The notes under the pieces were generated by a model. That model made no database searches. It was given only the letters and a program-made list of their open reading frames with translations, and had not been told where the DNA came from. Position numbers and translations under genes: made by a program. Positions 1-8,808 of a DNA stretch of 64,000 nucleotides are shown here, in pieces. The stretch comes from CAVWSM01 sp963798505 (GTDB taxonomy: Bacteria; Actinomycetota; Actinomycetes; Jiangellales; Jiangellaceae). The DNA is taken from contig CAWCTX010000009.1 in NCBI GenBank assembly GCA_963798505.1, positions 248,001 through 312,000 of the forward strand, written 5' to 3'. How positions within the stretch are numbered: position 1 is the first letter of the stretch; each line of letters begins with the position of its first letter.

Positions 1-107
1 TCTCGGTCGTCATCGTGCGCAGCCGCCGTCGCTCCCCAAACGACCGCACTCAGCGCCATTCCGGAGATCGCGACCCCGACCGCCACCTTTACACGCCTGT
101 TCGCCAC
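1..107 (-). CDS. Exported protein, N-terminal part (runs off the window)
   Basis: A GTG at 105-107 is preceded by GGAGG at a spacing of 7 bases. The first 35 codons give a basic start (ANRRVK), a hydrophobic stretch (VAVGVAISGMALSAVVWGA), an Ala-rich cleavage region and then HDDDR. This is a typical Sec signal peptide, so the product is probably secreted or surface-exposed. The mature part lies outside the window and no function can be given. It follows the terminator of the tRNA gene and should have its own promoter in the 94-base gap. Confidence 0.55.
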   Translation of the reverse strand, partial: MANRRVKVAVGVAISGMALSAVVWGATAAAHDDDR

Positions 108-201
108 GAACCTGCCTCCCTCCGAGGCTCGAGCTGAAGACCAGGGCATAGGTGCCCGGTATCAAGTACGGTCGGGGCGCCGGATTGGATTGCGCGCGAA
201 C

Positions 202-236
202 GAAAAAGAGGCCCCGTCCGAGTCGGACAGGGCCTC
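202..236 (-). terminator. Rho-independent terminator of tRNA-Ala
   Basis: Read on the minus strand, the stem pairs GAGGCCC (outer) and GTCCG (inner), with one C/A mismatch and a 3-base loop, followed by TTTTT at 207-203. It starts 5 bases after the tRNA CCA end. It is the clearest intrinsic terminator in the window. Confidence 0.85.
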
Positions 237-241
237 TTGCC

Positions 242-318
242 TGGTGGAGCTGAGGGGATTTGAACCCCTGACCCCCTCGATGCGAACGAGGTGCGCTACC
301 GGACTGCGCTACAGCCCC
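242..318 (-). tRNA. tRNA-Ala (anticodon CGC)
   Basis: Read on the minus strand the gene starts GGGGCTGTAGCGCAG and ends with an encoded CCA, 77 bases in all. The anticodon stem CCTCG/CGAGG closes the loop TTCGCAT, giving anticodon CGC for GCG codons. The T arm (GGGGTTCAAATCCCC) is canonical, and the GGGGC acceptor start is usual for alanine tRNAs. A strong intrinsic terminator follows at 202-236. Confidence 0.95.
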
Positions 319-391
319 AGGCGGATGACGACGATAGCAAACGAGGGGGGTGGCCTCCGAATCGCCGCACGTCGCGCGACGTAGGTCCTGG

Positions 392-1166
392 TCAGTCCCC
401 GACGGCCCGCTGCTGCGGCAGCGTCTCGGCGCCCGGAGCGACCGGGGCCTTCGGCTCGACCGGCGCCGGCTCGGCGAGCCGCCCCGACGTCCACGCCCCC
501 GGCGTGTCGAGGTCGATGGTGCGGATGCTGCGCCGCGCCTTGGGTGCCGTGACATAGGTCGGCAACGGCACCGGCACCGGCTCCCAGGTGTCAGCGCCGG
601 CCGGCGCGAGTCCCGTCGCCGGTTGCTGGGGGGCCATGGCGGGAGCAGGTCGAGACGCCGACTCCGTCACGAAGTCGACGCGTACGGACACGTGCGGCGC
701 GGGGTGGGCCATCATCGGGCGAGCCTTGGTGACGCGCTGCACCTCGGCGAGCGCCCGCGCCCGCCGGGCCGCAAGAGCGGCGCGGCGCACCGAGCGGCGC
801 AGCAGCATGAGATAGAGCACCAGCAGCAAGGCAGGGATGGCCGGAGCCCAGACAGGAGAGCCGCCCGAGCGCCGTGCCCACGCCGATGCCCACAAGCGCG
901 AAGAGCAGCAGGACGACGAGGTGCCGGCGGCGGCGGGCAGTGCGTCGCGACACCAGTGGCTGGACCGGTGCGGGCGCTGGGGTGCGCATTGACGGCGCGG
1001 TGGCCGGCGCCGACCCGCCCCCGGCGCGCGCAGAGGCCACGACCCGCATCTGCTCGTTGTGCCGAGCCGGCGTCGTGCGCGACTCGCCGCGCCGCACCCA
1101 GCTGGGGACGAGGTAGGCCAGCCACGCCGCGACGATGGCGGCGTAGATGAGCCCACTCCCCTCCAT
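392..1166 (-). CDS. sepX: SepX/GlpR-like divisome membrane protein (one frame break)
   Basis: The start MEGSGLIYAAIVAAWLAYLVP is the hallmark N-terminal membrane helix of the actinobacterial SepX/GlpR family (Rv0996 in M. tuberculosis), which works with the cell division apparatus. A basic and proline-rich linker follows, then a second hydrophobic stretch (LVVLLLFALVGIGVGTALGR), a third (ALLLVLYLMLLRR) and an acidic/proline tail. The frame breaks between GRL and SPVWAP near 855-868: removing one base restores it. The ATG at 1164-1166 is chosen from family similarity, as no clear ribosome binding site is seen. The neighbours rimJ-mog-moaC-moeA-galU match the mycobacterial Rv0993-Rv0996 order. 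The break is probably a sequence error. Confidence 0.75.
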
Positions 1167-1251
1167 GCACCCGACGGTAGGGCCGCAACCGCGCAACGCC
1201 GTGGAGCATGATCGGTGTGTCGTGAGATACAGGTGTGACAGGTGTGCGCTG

Positions 1252-1896
1252 TCAGCCGCCGGGCAGGCCCTCGCGGTCGGAGTACGGCGCGGCGTCCAGG
1301 TCGTCACGGGTGGCGTGCCAGCGGCTGAGCAGCCCGGTCGGGATCTCCTCGGCGGTCACCGCATAGCTGAAGTGGTCGCGCCACGCACCGTCGATGTGCA
1401 GCATGCGCTCGCGCCGCCCCTCGAACCGCAGTCCGAGCTTCTCGACCACCCTCAGGCTCGCGGTGTTCTCCGGGCGGATGTTGATCTCGATGCGGTGCAG
1501 CCCGCCGACGAAGATCGCGTGATCGACGGCGAGCGCCACCGCCGTCGGGATGATGCCGCGCCCGGCCACCGCGCGGTCGACCCAGTAGCCGATCGTGCCG
1601 GTCATCGCGGATCCGTGAACGATGTTGCCGACCGTGCATTGCCCGACCAGCCGCCCCTGGTAGGTGACCGCCCAGGGGTAGGCCTCCCCGTTGCGGGCCT
1701 GCGCAGCCAGGCGCCGCACCATCTGCCGGAAGGTGAGTCCCCCGGCCGGCTGGCGCGGCGAGGTCGGGTCCCACGGCCGCAGCCATTCGGCGTTGGCTCG
1801 GCGCAGGCTGGACCAGGTGCGCGAGTCGCGGTAGCGCAGCGGGCGCAGCCCCACGGAACCGTCGGACAGCTCCGCCGGCCAGGAACGGTCGGGCAT
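1252..1896 (-). CDS. rimJ: GNAT acetyltransferase, RimJ/RimL-like
   Basis: A 214-residue GNAT-fold enzyme expected to move an acetyl group from acetyl-CoA to a protein N-terminal or other amine. It shows the RimJ/RimL pattern: an early LRPLRYRD strand, a central GTIGYWVDRAVAGRGI acetyl-CoA segment and a late NTASLRVVEKLGLRFEG motif. In mycobacteria the orthologous position (Rv0995) lies between moeA1 and the SepX/GlpR gene, as here. The start codon is 3 bases from the stop of mog, so the genes are co-transcribed. The substrate is unknown, and rimJ is used in the family sense. Confidence 0.85.
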   Translation of the reverse strand: MPDRSWPAELSDGSVGLRPLRYRDSRTWSSLRRANAEWLRPWDPTSPRQPAGGLTFRQMVRRLAAQARNGEAYPWAVTYQGRLVGQCTVGNIVHGSAMTGTIGYWVDRAVAGRGIIPTAVALAVDHAIFVGGLHRIEINIRPENTASLRVVEKLGLRFEGRRERMLHIDGAWRDHFSYAVTAEEIPTGLLSRWHATRDDLDAAPYSDREGLPGG

Positions 1897-1898
1897 GG

Positions 1899-2369
1899 TC
1901 AGTGGTCGCCTCCCGCCATCTGCTCCACTGCGTGCGCCAGAACGGGCAGGAGCACGGCGAGCCCGTCGCGGGCGCCACCGGTCGAGCCCGGCAGGTTGAC
2001 GACGAGCGTACGTCCTGCGCGGCCGGCGACGCCTCGGCTGAGCACCGCCGACGGGATGCCCGCGGCGACACCGTACGACCTGATCGCCTCCGCGATGCCC
2101 GGGATCTCGATGTCAAGCACGCGGCGGGTCATCTCCGGGGTCTGGTCGGTCGGCGTGAGCCCCGTACCGCCGGAGGTGACGACGACGTCGTATCCGGCGG
2201 CGACTGCCTCGCGCAGCGCCGCCTCGACCGGCTCCCCGTCGGGGATGATCTGCGGGCCGTCGACGCTACGGCACACGGTGGCGAGCCCCTCGACGAGCGG
2301 CGGACCGGACCGGTCGGCGTAGACGCCGGCCGACGCCCGGTTGGACACCGTGATCACGAGCGCCCTCAT
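1899..2369 (-). CDS. mog: Molybdopterin adenylyltransferase-like protein, MogA/MoaB family
   Basis: A 156-residue single-domain MoCF-fold protein that should adenylate molybdopterin before molybdate insertion. The molybdopterin-binding signature TSGGTGLTPTD and the later NLPGSTGG loop are both present. The ATG at 2367-2369 overlaps the TGA of moaC (ATGA), which fixes the start. It is in a run with moaC and moeA, giving three cofactor genes in one operon. The other molybdopterin genes (moaA, moaE, moaD) are not in the window. Confidence 0.9.
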   Translation of the reverse strand: MRALVITVSNRASAGVYADRSGPPLVEGLATVCRSVDGPQIIPDGEPVEAALREAVAAGYDVVVTSGGTGLTPTDQTPEMTRRVLDIEIPGIAEAIRSYGVAAGIPSAVLSRGVAGRAGRTLVVNLPGSTGGARDGLAVLLPVLAHAVEQMAGGDH

Positions 2370-2848
2370 GGCCGCCGCCAGTCGCCGGACCGGCCGCCAC
2401 TCTTGGCCTCGACGCGGATGTCGCTGATCACCGCGGCCTTGTCCACCGCCTTCACCATGTCGACAAGTGTGAGCCCGGCGACCGCGACCGCGGTGAGCGC
2501 CTCCATCTCCACGCCCGTACGGTCCGCGGTGCGCACGGTGGCGACGATCTCCACCGCGTCGTCGACCACCGCGAGATCGACAGTGACGCCGTGCAACGCG
2601 ATCGGGTGGCACAGCGGGACGAGCTCGGGGGTGCGCTTGGCGCCCTGGATGCCCGCGATGCGCGCGACCGCCAACGCGTCGCCCTTGGGCACGCCCCCGC
2701 CCCGCAGCAACGCCACCACCTCGGACGAGACCAAGACCCGGCCACTCGCTGTCGCCGTGCGCGCGGAGACGTCCTTGCCGGTGACGTCGACCATGCGCGC
2801 CGCGCCTGACTCGTCCAGATGGGTCAGCCCGGGGATGTCGGACGCCAT
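2366..2848 (-). CDS. moaC: Cyclic pyranopterin monophosphate synthase
   Basis: A 160-residue MoaC, the usual length. With MoaA it converts GTP to cyclic pyranopterin monophosphate, the first step of molybdenum cofactor synthesis. The conserved motifs are there: MVDVTGKD near the N-terminus, AKRTPELVPLCHPI in the middle, then TGVEMEAL and DMVKAVDK, which carry the active-site Lys/Asp region of the family. It sits 2 bases after moeA and overlaps mog by an ATGA junction. Confidence 0.95.
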   Translation of the reverse strand: MASDIPGLTHLDESGAARMVDVTGKDVSARTATASGRVLVSSEVVALLRGGGVPKGDALAVARIAGIQGAKRTPELVPLCHPIALHGVTVDLAVVDDAVEIVATVRTADRTGVEMEALTAVAVAGLTLVDMVKAVDKAAVISDIRVEAKSGGRSGDWRRP

Positions 2849-2850
2849 GG

Positions 2851-4077
2851 TCAGCCTTTCCGGCGCTCGAGCAGCACGGTGTCCGCCACCTGGCCGGCGG
2901 GGATCTCGGTGATGTGCTCCGGCACGACGATGAGCGCGTTGGCGTAGGCGAGATCGCTCACCAGATGCGAGCCCTGCCCGTCCATCGGGGTCACCAGGTA
3001 GGAGCCGTCGTTTGCGGTCTGCAGGCGTGCCCGCGCAAACTGCCGCTTCCCCTCGGGCGAGCGCAGCGTCGACTGCAGCACCGCGCGCACCGATGGCCGG
3101 TGCAGCCGGGCCACGCCGAGCATCTTGCGGATCGCCGGCCGGACGAACACCTCGAACGATACGAACGCGCTCACCGGGTTGCCGGGCAGGGTGAAGATCG
3201 GTATGCCCTCCTCGCCGACCGTGCCGAACCCCTGAGGCATGCCGGGCTGCATCGCGACCTTCTCGAAGGACACCGTGCCCAGCTCGCTCAGGACCTGCTT
3301 GACGACGTCATAGGCTCCCGCGCTCACCCCGCCGCTCGTCACGACCACATCGGCGCGGATGAGCTGGTCCTCGATCGTGTCGAGCAGCCGCTTGGGGTCG
3401 TCGCCGACGATGCCGACCCGGTAGGCCACCGCACCCGCTTCACGCGCCGCGGCGGTGAGCGTGTAGCTGTTGGAGTCGCTGATCTGCCCGGTCGCCAACG
3501 GCATGCCCGGCTCGACGAGCTCGGCCCCGGTGGACAGCACGACGACGCGCGGCCGTGGCCGAACCCGTACCCGATCCTTGCCCACTGCCGCCAGCAGCCC
3601 GACCTGCGCCGCACCGACGAAGGTGCCGCTGCGCAGCACGGTGTCGCCCGACGAGACGTCCTCGCCCGCGCGGCGGATGTGATCGCCCGGCTTGGCAGCG
3701 CGTCGGATCAGCACATTCGCCACTCCGCCGTCGGTCCACTCGACCGGCACAACGGTGTCGGCGCCATGGGGCAGCGGAGCCCCGGTCATGATGCGCGCGG
3801 CGAACCCAGACCCGACGGTGTGGATGTCATGGTCACCGGCGGCGATGTCGGCGGCCACAGGCAGTCGTGTCGGCTCGTCGTCGGTCGCGCCGGCGACGTC
3901 TTCGGCGACCACGGCGTAGCCGTCCATCGCCGAGTTGTCGAATTGCGGCAGCGGCCATGGCGCGACCACGTCCTCGGCGAGCACACAGCCGTGCGCGTCG
4001 AGCAGCTGCAGGTCGAGCGGGTTCAGCGGCTTGACGGACGCGAGGATGTCGGACAGGTGGTCGGCGACGCGCTTCAT
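2851..4077 (-). CDS. moeA: Molybdopterin molybdenumtransferase MoeA (Glp)
   Basis: A 408-residue MoeA, the enzyme that inserts molybdate into adenylated molybdopterin. DNSAMDGYAV at about 47-56 and TGAPLPHGAD at about 98-107 are family signatures. The molybdopterin-binding domain follows with STGAEL, TSGGVSAGAYD and LPGNPVS, then the C-terminal domain IV. It lies between galU and moaC with a 9-base gap upstream, so all belong to one transcription unit. The same galU-moeA pair occurs in mycobacteria. Confidence 0.95.
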   Translation of the reverse strand: MKRVADHLSDILASVKPLNPLDLQLLDAHGCVLAEDVVAPWPLPQFDNSAMDGYAVVAEDVAGATDDEPTRLPVAADIAAGDHDIHTVGSGFAARIMTGAPLPHGADTVVPVEWTDGGVANVLIRRAAKPGDHIRRAGEDVSSGDTVLRSGTFVGAAQVGLLAAVGKDRVRVRPRPRVVVLSTGAELVEPGMPLATGQISDSNSYTLTAAAREAGAVAYRVGIVGDDPKRLLDTIEDQLIRADVVVTSGGVSAGAYDVVKQVLSELGTVSFEKVAMQPGMPQGFGTVGEEGIPIFTLPGNPVSAFVSFEVFVRPAIRKMLGVARLHRPSVRAVLQSTLRSPEGKRQFARARLQTANDGSYLVTPMDGQGSHLVSDLAYANALIVVPEHITEIPAGQVADTVLLERRKG

Positions 4078-4086
4078 CCCGCTGTT

Positions 4087-5004
4087 CTACCCCTCGCTCG
4101 TCGGCAACCCCGCGACAAACTCGCGCAGCCAGGTCTGGAACTCCGGACCGAGGTCGTCCCGCTCGCAGGCGAGCCGCACCGTGGTGCGCAGATAGTCGAG
4201 CCGGTCACCGGTGTCATAGCGGCGACCGCGGAACAACACACCCCGCACGCCACCGCCCTGCTCCGACGGCATCCCGGCCAGCGTCTTGAGCGCGTCGGTC
4301 AGTTGGATCTCGCCGCCGCGCCCCGGCTTGGTGTCCTCGAGCACGTCGAACACCTCGGGCGCGAGCACGTACCGCCCGATGATCGCGAGGTTGCTCGGCG
4401 CGTCGACGGGGTCTGGCTTCTCGACCAGGTCGATGATGTTGACGACGTCATCGATCTCGCCGTCGATCTTCTCGACCGCTGCGCAACCGTAGAGGTGGAT
4501 GGTCGCCGGCTCGACCTCGATCAGCGCGATCACACTGCCGCCGTACCGCTGCTGCACGTCGATCATGGTCGTCAGCAACGGATCGCGAGGATCGATCAGG
4601 TCGTCGCCAAGCAGGACCGCAAACGGCTCACGTCCGACGTGCTGCTCCGCGCACTTCACGGCGTGGCCCAGGCCCTTGGGGTCGCCCTGGCGCACGTAGT
4701 GGACGGTGGCCAGGTCGTTCGAGTGCTGCACCGTCTCCAACCGGGCGCGGTCACCTTTGTCGGCCAGCGCCTGCTCCAGCTCGAGTGCGCGGTCGAAATG
4801 GTCCTCGAGCGGCCGTTTGTTGCGCCCGGTGATCATGAGTACGTCGTCGAGCCCGGCGCTCACCGCTTCTTCCACGACGTACTGGATCGCGGGCTTGTCG
4901 ACGACAGGCAGCATCTCCTTGGGTGTGGCTTTGGTGGCCGGCAGGAAGCGGGTGCCCAGACCCGCGGCGGGGATGACTGCCTTGCTGATCGCACGTCGGG
5001 TCAT
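4087..5004 (-). CDS. galU: UTP-glucose-1-phosphate uridylyltransferase
   Basis: A 305-residue cytoplasmic nucleotidyltransferase making UDP-glucose from UTP and glucose 1-phosphate for cell wall and glycan synthesis. The nucleotide-binding motif GLGTRFLP is at residues 15-22, followed by KEMLPVVDKP at 29-38. GDDLIDP, VEKPDP and the late GRRYDTGDRLDYL are also typical of GalU. The length is normal. It begins the galU-moeA-moaC-mog-rimJ-sepX run. Confidence 0.95.
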   Translation of the reverse strand: MTRRAISKAVIPAAGLGTRFLPATKATPKEMLPVVDKPAIQYVVEEAVSAGLDDVLMITGRNKRPLEDHFDRALELEQALADKGDRARLETVQHSNDLATVHYVRQGDPKGLGHAVKCAEQHVGREPFAVLLGDDLIDPRDPLLTTMIDVQQRYGGSVIALIEVEPATIHLYGCAAVEKIDGEIDDVVNIIDLVEKPDPVDAPSNLAIIGRYVLAPEVFDVLEDTKPGRGGEIQLTDALKTLAGMPSEQGGGVRGVLFRGRRYDTGDRLDYLRTTVRLACERDDLGPEFQTWLREFVAGLPTSEG

Positions 5005-5026
5005 GCGGCAACCTTAATGACGCAGG

Positions 5027-6127
5027 TCATGGCTCGATCCAGTCCCCGGTCTGGGTGAAGCGCTCGAGCGACTTCTCGTACGGCGTCAGGTCGAGGCCCT
5101 GCTCGGCGACCCAGTCATCGGAGGCGTAGGTGTTGGCGTAGCGCTCGCCGCCATCGCAGATCAACGTGACGACGCTGCCTCGGTCCCCGCGGGCACGCAT
5201 CTCGGCGACCAGGTGCAGGGCGCCCCACATGTTGGTGCCGGTCGACCCGCCGACGCTGCGGCCGGTGAGCCGCGACGCCCAGCGGGACGCAGCGATGCTG
5301 GCGGCGTCGGGCACCTGGATCATGCGGTCGATGACGGACGGGACGAACGACGGCTCGACCCGTGGGCGGCCGATCCCTTCGATCCGCGACGGTAGCCCGG
5401 TGGTGTAGCTGTCGAGATCGCGGCACCAGGCCGGATAGAACGCGGAGTTCTCCGGGTCGACGACCGCGAGCCGGGTCGGGTGCCTGCGGTAGCGCAGGTA
5501 GCGGCCGATCGTGGCCGATGTGCCTCCGGTGCCGGCGCCGACCACGATCCAGGCCGGCAACGGATAGCGCTCGCTGCTCAGCTGTTCGAAGATCGACTCG
5601 GCGATGTTGTTGTTGCCGCGCCAGTCAACCGCGCGCTCGGCGTAGGTGAACTGGTCCATGTAGTGACCGTCGAGCTCCTCGGCGAGGCGGCTCGCCTCCG
5701 CGTAGATGTCCGGGCCCTGCTCGACGAAATGGCAGCGGCCGCCGTAGAGCTCGATCAGTGCGACCTTCTCGGGGCTGGTGGCGCGCGGCATGACGGCGAT
5801 GAAGGGCAGGCCGAGCAGCCGGGCGAAGTAGGCCTCCGACACCGCGGTCGACCCGGAGGAAGCCTCGACGATCGTCGTGCCCTCGTGGATCCAGCCGCTG
5901 GCGAGACCGTAGAGGAAGAGCGAGCGGGCCAGCCGGTGCTTGAGCGATCCGGTGGGGTGGACCGACTCGTCCTTGAGGTAGAGGTCGATCCCCCAGTCGG
6001 CCGGGAGTGGGAACACGTGCAGGTGCGTATCCGCGCTGCGGTTGGCGTCGGCGTCGACCCGCCGCATGGCCTCGTCCACCCACGACCGGTCGGCGGGCTG
6101 GGAGCGGTCGGTCTCCTCTAACGGCAT
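5027..6127 (-). CDS. cds1: PLP-dependent L-cysteine desulfhydrase Cds1-like
   Basis: A 366-residue fold type II PLP enzyme of the cysteine synthase superfamily. Lys63 in PTGSLKHR is the predicted Schiff-base lysine. VEASSGSTAVSE is the substrate loop and GAGTGGTSATIGRY the phosphate-binding loop. It resembles mycobacterial Cds1 (Rv3684), which degrades cysteine to H2S, pyruvate and ammonia, more than CysK or CysM because of its long N-terminal arm and C-terminal extension. The reaction is inferred from the subfamily. It lies 22 bases upstream of galU on the same strand. A repeat hairpin occupies its upstream region. Confidence 0.75.
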   Translation of the reverse strand: MPLEETDRSQPADRSWVDEAMRRVDADANRSADTHLHVFPLPADWGIDLYLKDESVHPTGSLKHRLARSLFLYGLASGWIHEGTTIVEASSGSTAVSEAYFARLLGLPFIAVMPRATSPEKVALIELYGGRCHFVEQGPDIYAEASRLAEELDGHYMDQFTYAERAVDWRGNNNIAESIFEQLSSERYPLPAWIVVGAGTGGTSATIGRYLRYRRHPTRLAVVDPENSAFYPAWCRDLDSYTTGLPSRIEGIGRPRVEPSFVPSVIDRMIQVPDAASIAASRWASRLTGRSVGGSTGTNMWGALHLVAEMRARGDRGSVVTLICDGGERYANTYASDDWVAEQGLDLTPYEKSLERFTQTGDWIEP

Positions 6128-6148
6128 GCTGTCGAGGCTAGTCGGCCT

Positions 6149-6199
6149 CGATCAGGGGGACCCATGTTCAAACCTATTGGACATGGGTCCCCCTGATCC
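6149..6199. repeat. Palindromic intergenic repeat, copy 1
   Basis: An 18-base perfect inverted repeat (6150-6167 with 6181-6198) extends inward by four more pairs, one a wobble, leaving a tiny loop. The central 27 bases closely match those at 46971-47013 apart from four changes (CCC[A/G]TGT[T/C]C, [A/G]AACCT[A/T]TTGG and ACATGGG). The repeat lies between the divergent starts of cds1 and a small gene, so a terminator role is excluded. It looks like a REP- or MITE-like family. Confidence 0.8.
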
Positions 6200-6251
6200 G
6201 GCTGTGGACAACGGATGACGTGCGGGCATGTGTTTGGGCCAGGATCGACCG

Positions 6252-6701
6252 ATGATGGATGAGCGGGCTGAGCCCAAACCACCGATGTACGTACGAGACG
6301 ATGCCGAGCTGTTGACCTTGGCCGAGACACTTCACCACGATGTCTCGCCGGTGCGGCGCTCGCTCTGGGTGTCATGGATGGACGCCGACGGCCAGGTGTT
6401 GCCGGTCGTCGTGCCCATCGACGACATCCCGGAACTGCCAGACGCGCGGATGCTCGACAATCTCGCGTTCGTGGTTGGCGAGGTGCTCGAACGCGAAGCC
6501 GACGGCGGATCGGTGATGTTCATGCTCGAACGGCCCGGCGGTGATTCGGTCAGCGACAACGATCGCTGCTGGAACGATCTGCTGCGTCGGGCGACTCAGG
6601 AGCGTGGCGTGTCCATGCGAGGTCTGTTCCTCGCTACTGCGGGCGGAGTGCGACCGCTGACCCTGGATGACACCTTGGGGCATGACCAACCGGCCGCCTG
6701 A
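6252..6701 (+). CDS. Hypothetical acidic protein, 149 residues
   Basis: A small soluble acidic protein with no signal peptide or membrane segment. The ATG at 6252 follows AGGA about 9 bases upstream; a second in-frame ATG comes next. The N-terminal part reads YVRDDAELLTLAETLHHDVSP and the middle has LWVSWMDADGQVLPVVVPID. The end (LFLATAGGVRPLTLDDTL) resembles actinobacterial proteins that look like DUF4192-type or RadC-neighbour domains, but I cannot place it. It converges with the DUF4229 gene 21 bases downstream. Confidence 0.7.
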   Translation: MMDERAEPKPPMYVRDDAELLTLAETLHHDVSPVRRSLWVSWMDADGQVLPVVVPIDDIPELPDARMLDNLAFVVGEVLEREADGGSVMFMLERPGGDSVSDNDRCWNDLLRRATQERGVSMRGLFLATAGGVRPLTLDDTLGHDQPAA

Positions 6702-6721
6702 GTTGTGGCTGGTCGGCGCGG

Positions 6722-6964
6722 TCAGGTGTCGCTGTCTTCAGCAGCGGACTTCTCGTCCAGCCGCTCGTTGATGCGCGTCAGTCGGTGCGAGAGGGCTGTC
6801 GACGCGTCATCTCGTTGCCGGCGCAGCGCGAAGAGGCTGATGAAACCCGACAGCAGGACAGCGACGAGCAGCAGCAGCCAGCTTCGGAAGCCGGCGACAT
6901 AGAGCAGCGCGGCGGTGCCGACAAAGACCAGCAGCCGGAGCGAGGTGTATCGAAGGAAAGCCAT
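6722..6964 (-). CDS. DUF4229 small membrane protein
   Basis: An 80-residue protein with two hydrophobic helices (LLVFVGTAALLYVAGF and WLLLLVAVLLSGFISLFAL) followed by a basic, helical cytoplasmic tail ending in acidic residues (SAAEDSDT). This matches the actinobacterial DUF4229 family, found widely near respiratory and menaquinone genes but without a known role. The start is the ATG that begins MAFLRYTSLR, directly before the first helix. The gene stands alone here. Confidence 0.75.
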   Translation of the reverse strand: MAFLRYTSLRLLVFVGTAALLYVAGFRSWLLLLVAVLLSGFISLFALRRQRDDASTALSHRLTRINERLDEKSAAEDSDT

Positions 6965-7155
6965 GGCGGTCTGAGCGTAACTTCCGGCCGGGTGACAGTT
7001 GCGTGGTGGTTCTGTCCGGCCCTGGTCGTAGGGTCGTTGTGGGCATCGGAGACCGCCGTGCCGAGGCGCGTGCGTGCCGCGGAAAGCCTTGTGGTGCAAG
7101 GGTTTTCTGTGCACAGCCTGTTGCGACTCGAACATTTGTACGATAGACTCCGGGG

Positions 7156-8712
7156 ATGGACCCGGACCGGATCGAGCAGATGAGCCAGCAGCAGCTGGAC
7201 GCCTGGGCCGAGTCCTGCCTGCATTCGACGACGAGGAGTTCGACGAGGCGTTCCCGTCGATCGCCGAGCTGCACCGGTTGGACACGGCCGGCGGTGTGCG
7301 CGCCGCACTGCTCGACGAGATCGGCGAGTCTGAGCTGCGGCTGCGGGCCCTGCAGGCGCGTCAGCAAGCTGCTGCTGGCGAGGCTGTCGCGCTTGTCGCC
7401 GTTCCCCGACGGCGACCTACCACCCGGTGCCGAAGCGCTCGATGATGACCGGCACGCCCTGGCACGCGGCCGCGTTGGAGACCTCGCTGCTGTTCGGCAT
7501 CGCGCCGTCCACCGCGAAGGCCCGGCTGCATGTCCGCCCGCGAGCTGGTCGACGAGCACCCCGACCTGCACGCCGCGCTGGCCGGCGGCCTGGTCGACGG
7601 GTGGCGCACCAGGCTGATCGTCGAGGCGCTGCGCCCGCTGCCCGACGACGCCCGCCGCGAGGTGGAGCAGCAGATCCTCGCCGAGGCGCCCGGGTTGACC
7701 GCCGGCAAGCTTGCCGAGCGGCTGCGCCGGCTGGTCATCATCGCCGACCCGCGCGACGCCGCACAGCGCCACGCCCAGGCGCGGGCCGCCCGGCGGGTCA
7801 CCACCCGGCGCGGCGAGGACGGCATGGGCCAGCTGTTCGGTGAGCTGCCCGCCGAGGACCTCGCCATCGTCGACCAGATCATCGACCAGGTCGCCGACGC
7901 CCTCAAAGACGCCGACCCCAACGACACCCGGACCAAGGTGCAGCGCCGCGCCGACGCCCTGGTGCGGATCTGCCACGACGTGGCCTGCGCACCGGACACA
8001 CCGGCGGCTGCCAACCCGGCTGCGGCCACCCACACACGGCCGACGACATCGACCAGCAGCACGAGCCCGCGGACGATGCCGAGCCCGGCGACGACACCGA
8101 CGTCCACCACGACGTCCCCGACGACCGCGGGGGCTGCCCGCCGCAGCCTGATCGGCTGCTGACGTTGCGGGAGCGGGCCGGCCGCCCGCACATCCAGGTC
8201 ACCGTGTCCTGGACCACGCTGGCCGGCATCGACGACCTGCCCGGTCACCTGGCCGGCTACGGGCCGATCACCGCCGACCAAGCCCGCGCGCTCGCCGCCG
8301 ACGGGACCTGGCGGCGGCTGCTCACCGACCCGGCCTCCGGGGTGCTGCTCGACTACGGGCACACCGTCTACCGGCCACCCCAAACGCTGCAGGACTTCGT
8401 GCGGGCCCGCGACGTCACATGCACCTTCCCCACCGACGAACACCCCCGCGCACCGCACCGAGACCGACCACCGCCCGAATGGGAACACGGCGGGCCGACC
8501 AGCGCCACCAACCTGGGTGCCCTGCCGGGTGGATCAACCGGGCCAAGACCTGGTACCGCTGGCAGGCCCTCCCCCTGCCCGACGGCGCGATCCGGTGGAC
8601 CTCACCGTCCGGCATCGTCACCGAACGACCCGCCACCCAAATCGGACCCACCGACACCGAACAAGCCGAGGCCGCCGCCCGCAAACACCCACCCGACCCA
8701 CCACCCTTCTGA
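7156..8712 (+). pseudogene. DUF222 / HNH endonuclease (13E12 repeat family), decayed
   Basis: The reading begins MDPDRIEQMSQQQLDAW and continues through at least five frames: FDDEEFDEAFPSIAEL, then TPWHAAALETSLLFGIAPSTAKARLH, then ELVDEHPDLHAALAGGLVDGW with the long DUF222 helix region, then AGRPHIQVTVSWTTLAG, and last HNH-type remains (AKTWYRWQALPLPDGAIRWTSP). Breaks fall near 7225, 7425, 7530, 8010-8160 and 8440-8520 and go in both directions, unlike the other frame breaks in this window. The HNH centre itself is split. This family is multicopy in actinobacteria and often broken. It is called a genuine pseudogene. Confidence 0.8.
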
Positions 8713-8808
8713 CAGATCAATTCGATGGACGCGGGCGCCGACCTAGCAAGACGCTCATCGACTTCCAGACCCGCCTGCCCAGCGCCCAAGGCGGCGTACA
8801 AACCGGAG

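Noticed and set aside
2914..5058. A long open frame on the plus strand opposite moeA and galU
   Set aside because: It has no ribosome binding site or recognisable domain and lies opposite two strongly supported genes. High GC content keeps such frames open by chance.
6149..6199. Intrinsic terminator
   Set aside because: It lies between divergent starts and lacks a T-run. A match elsewhere in the window shows it is a repeat.
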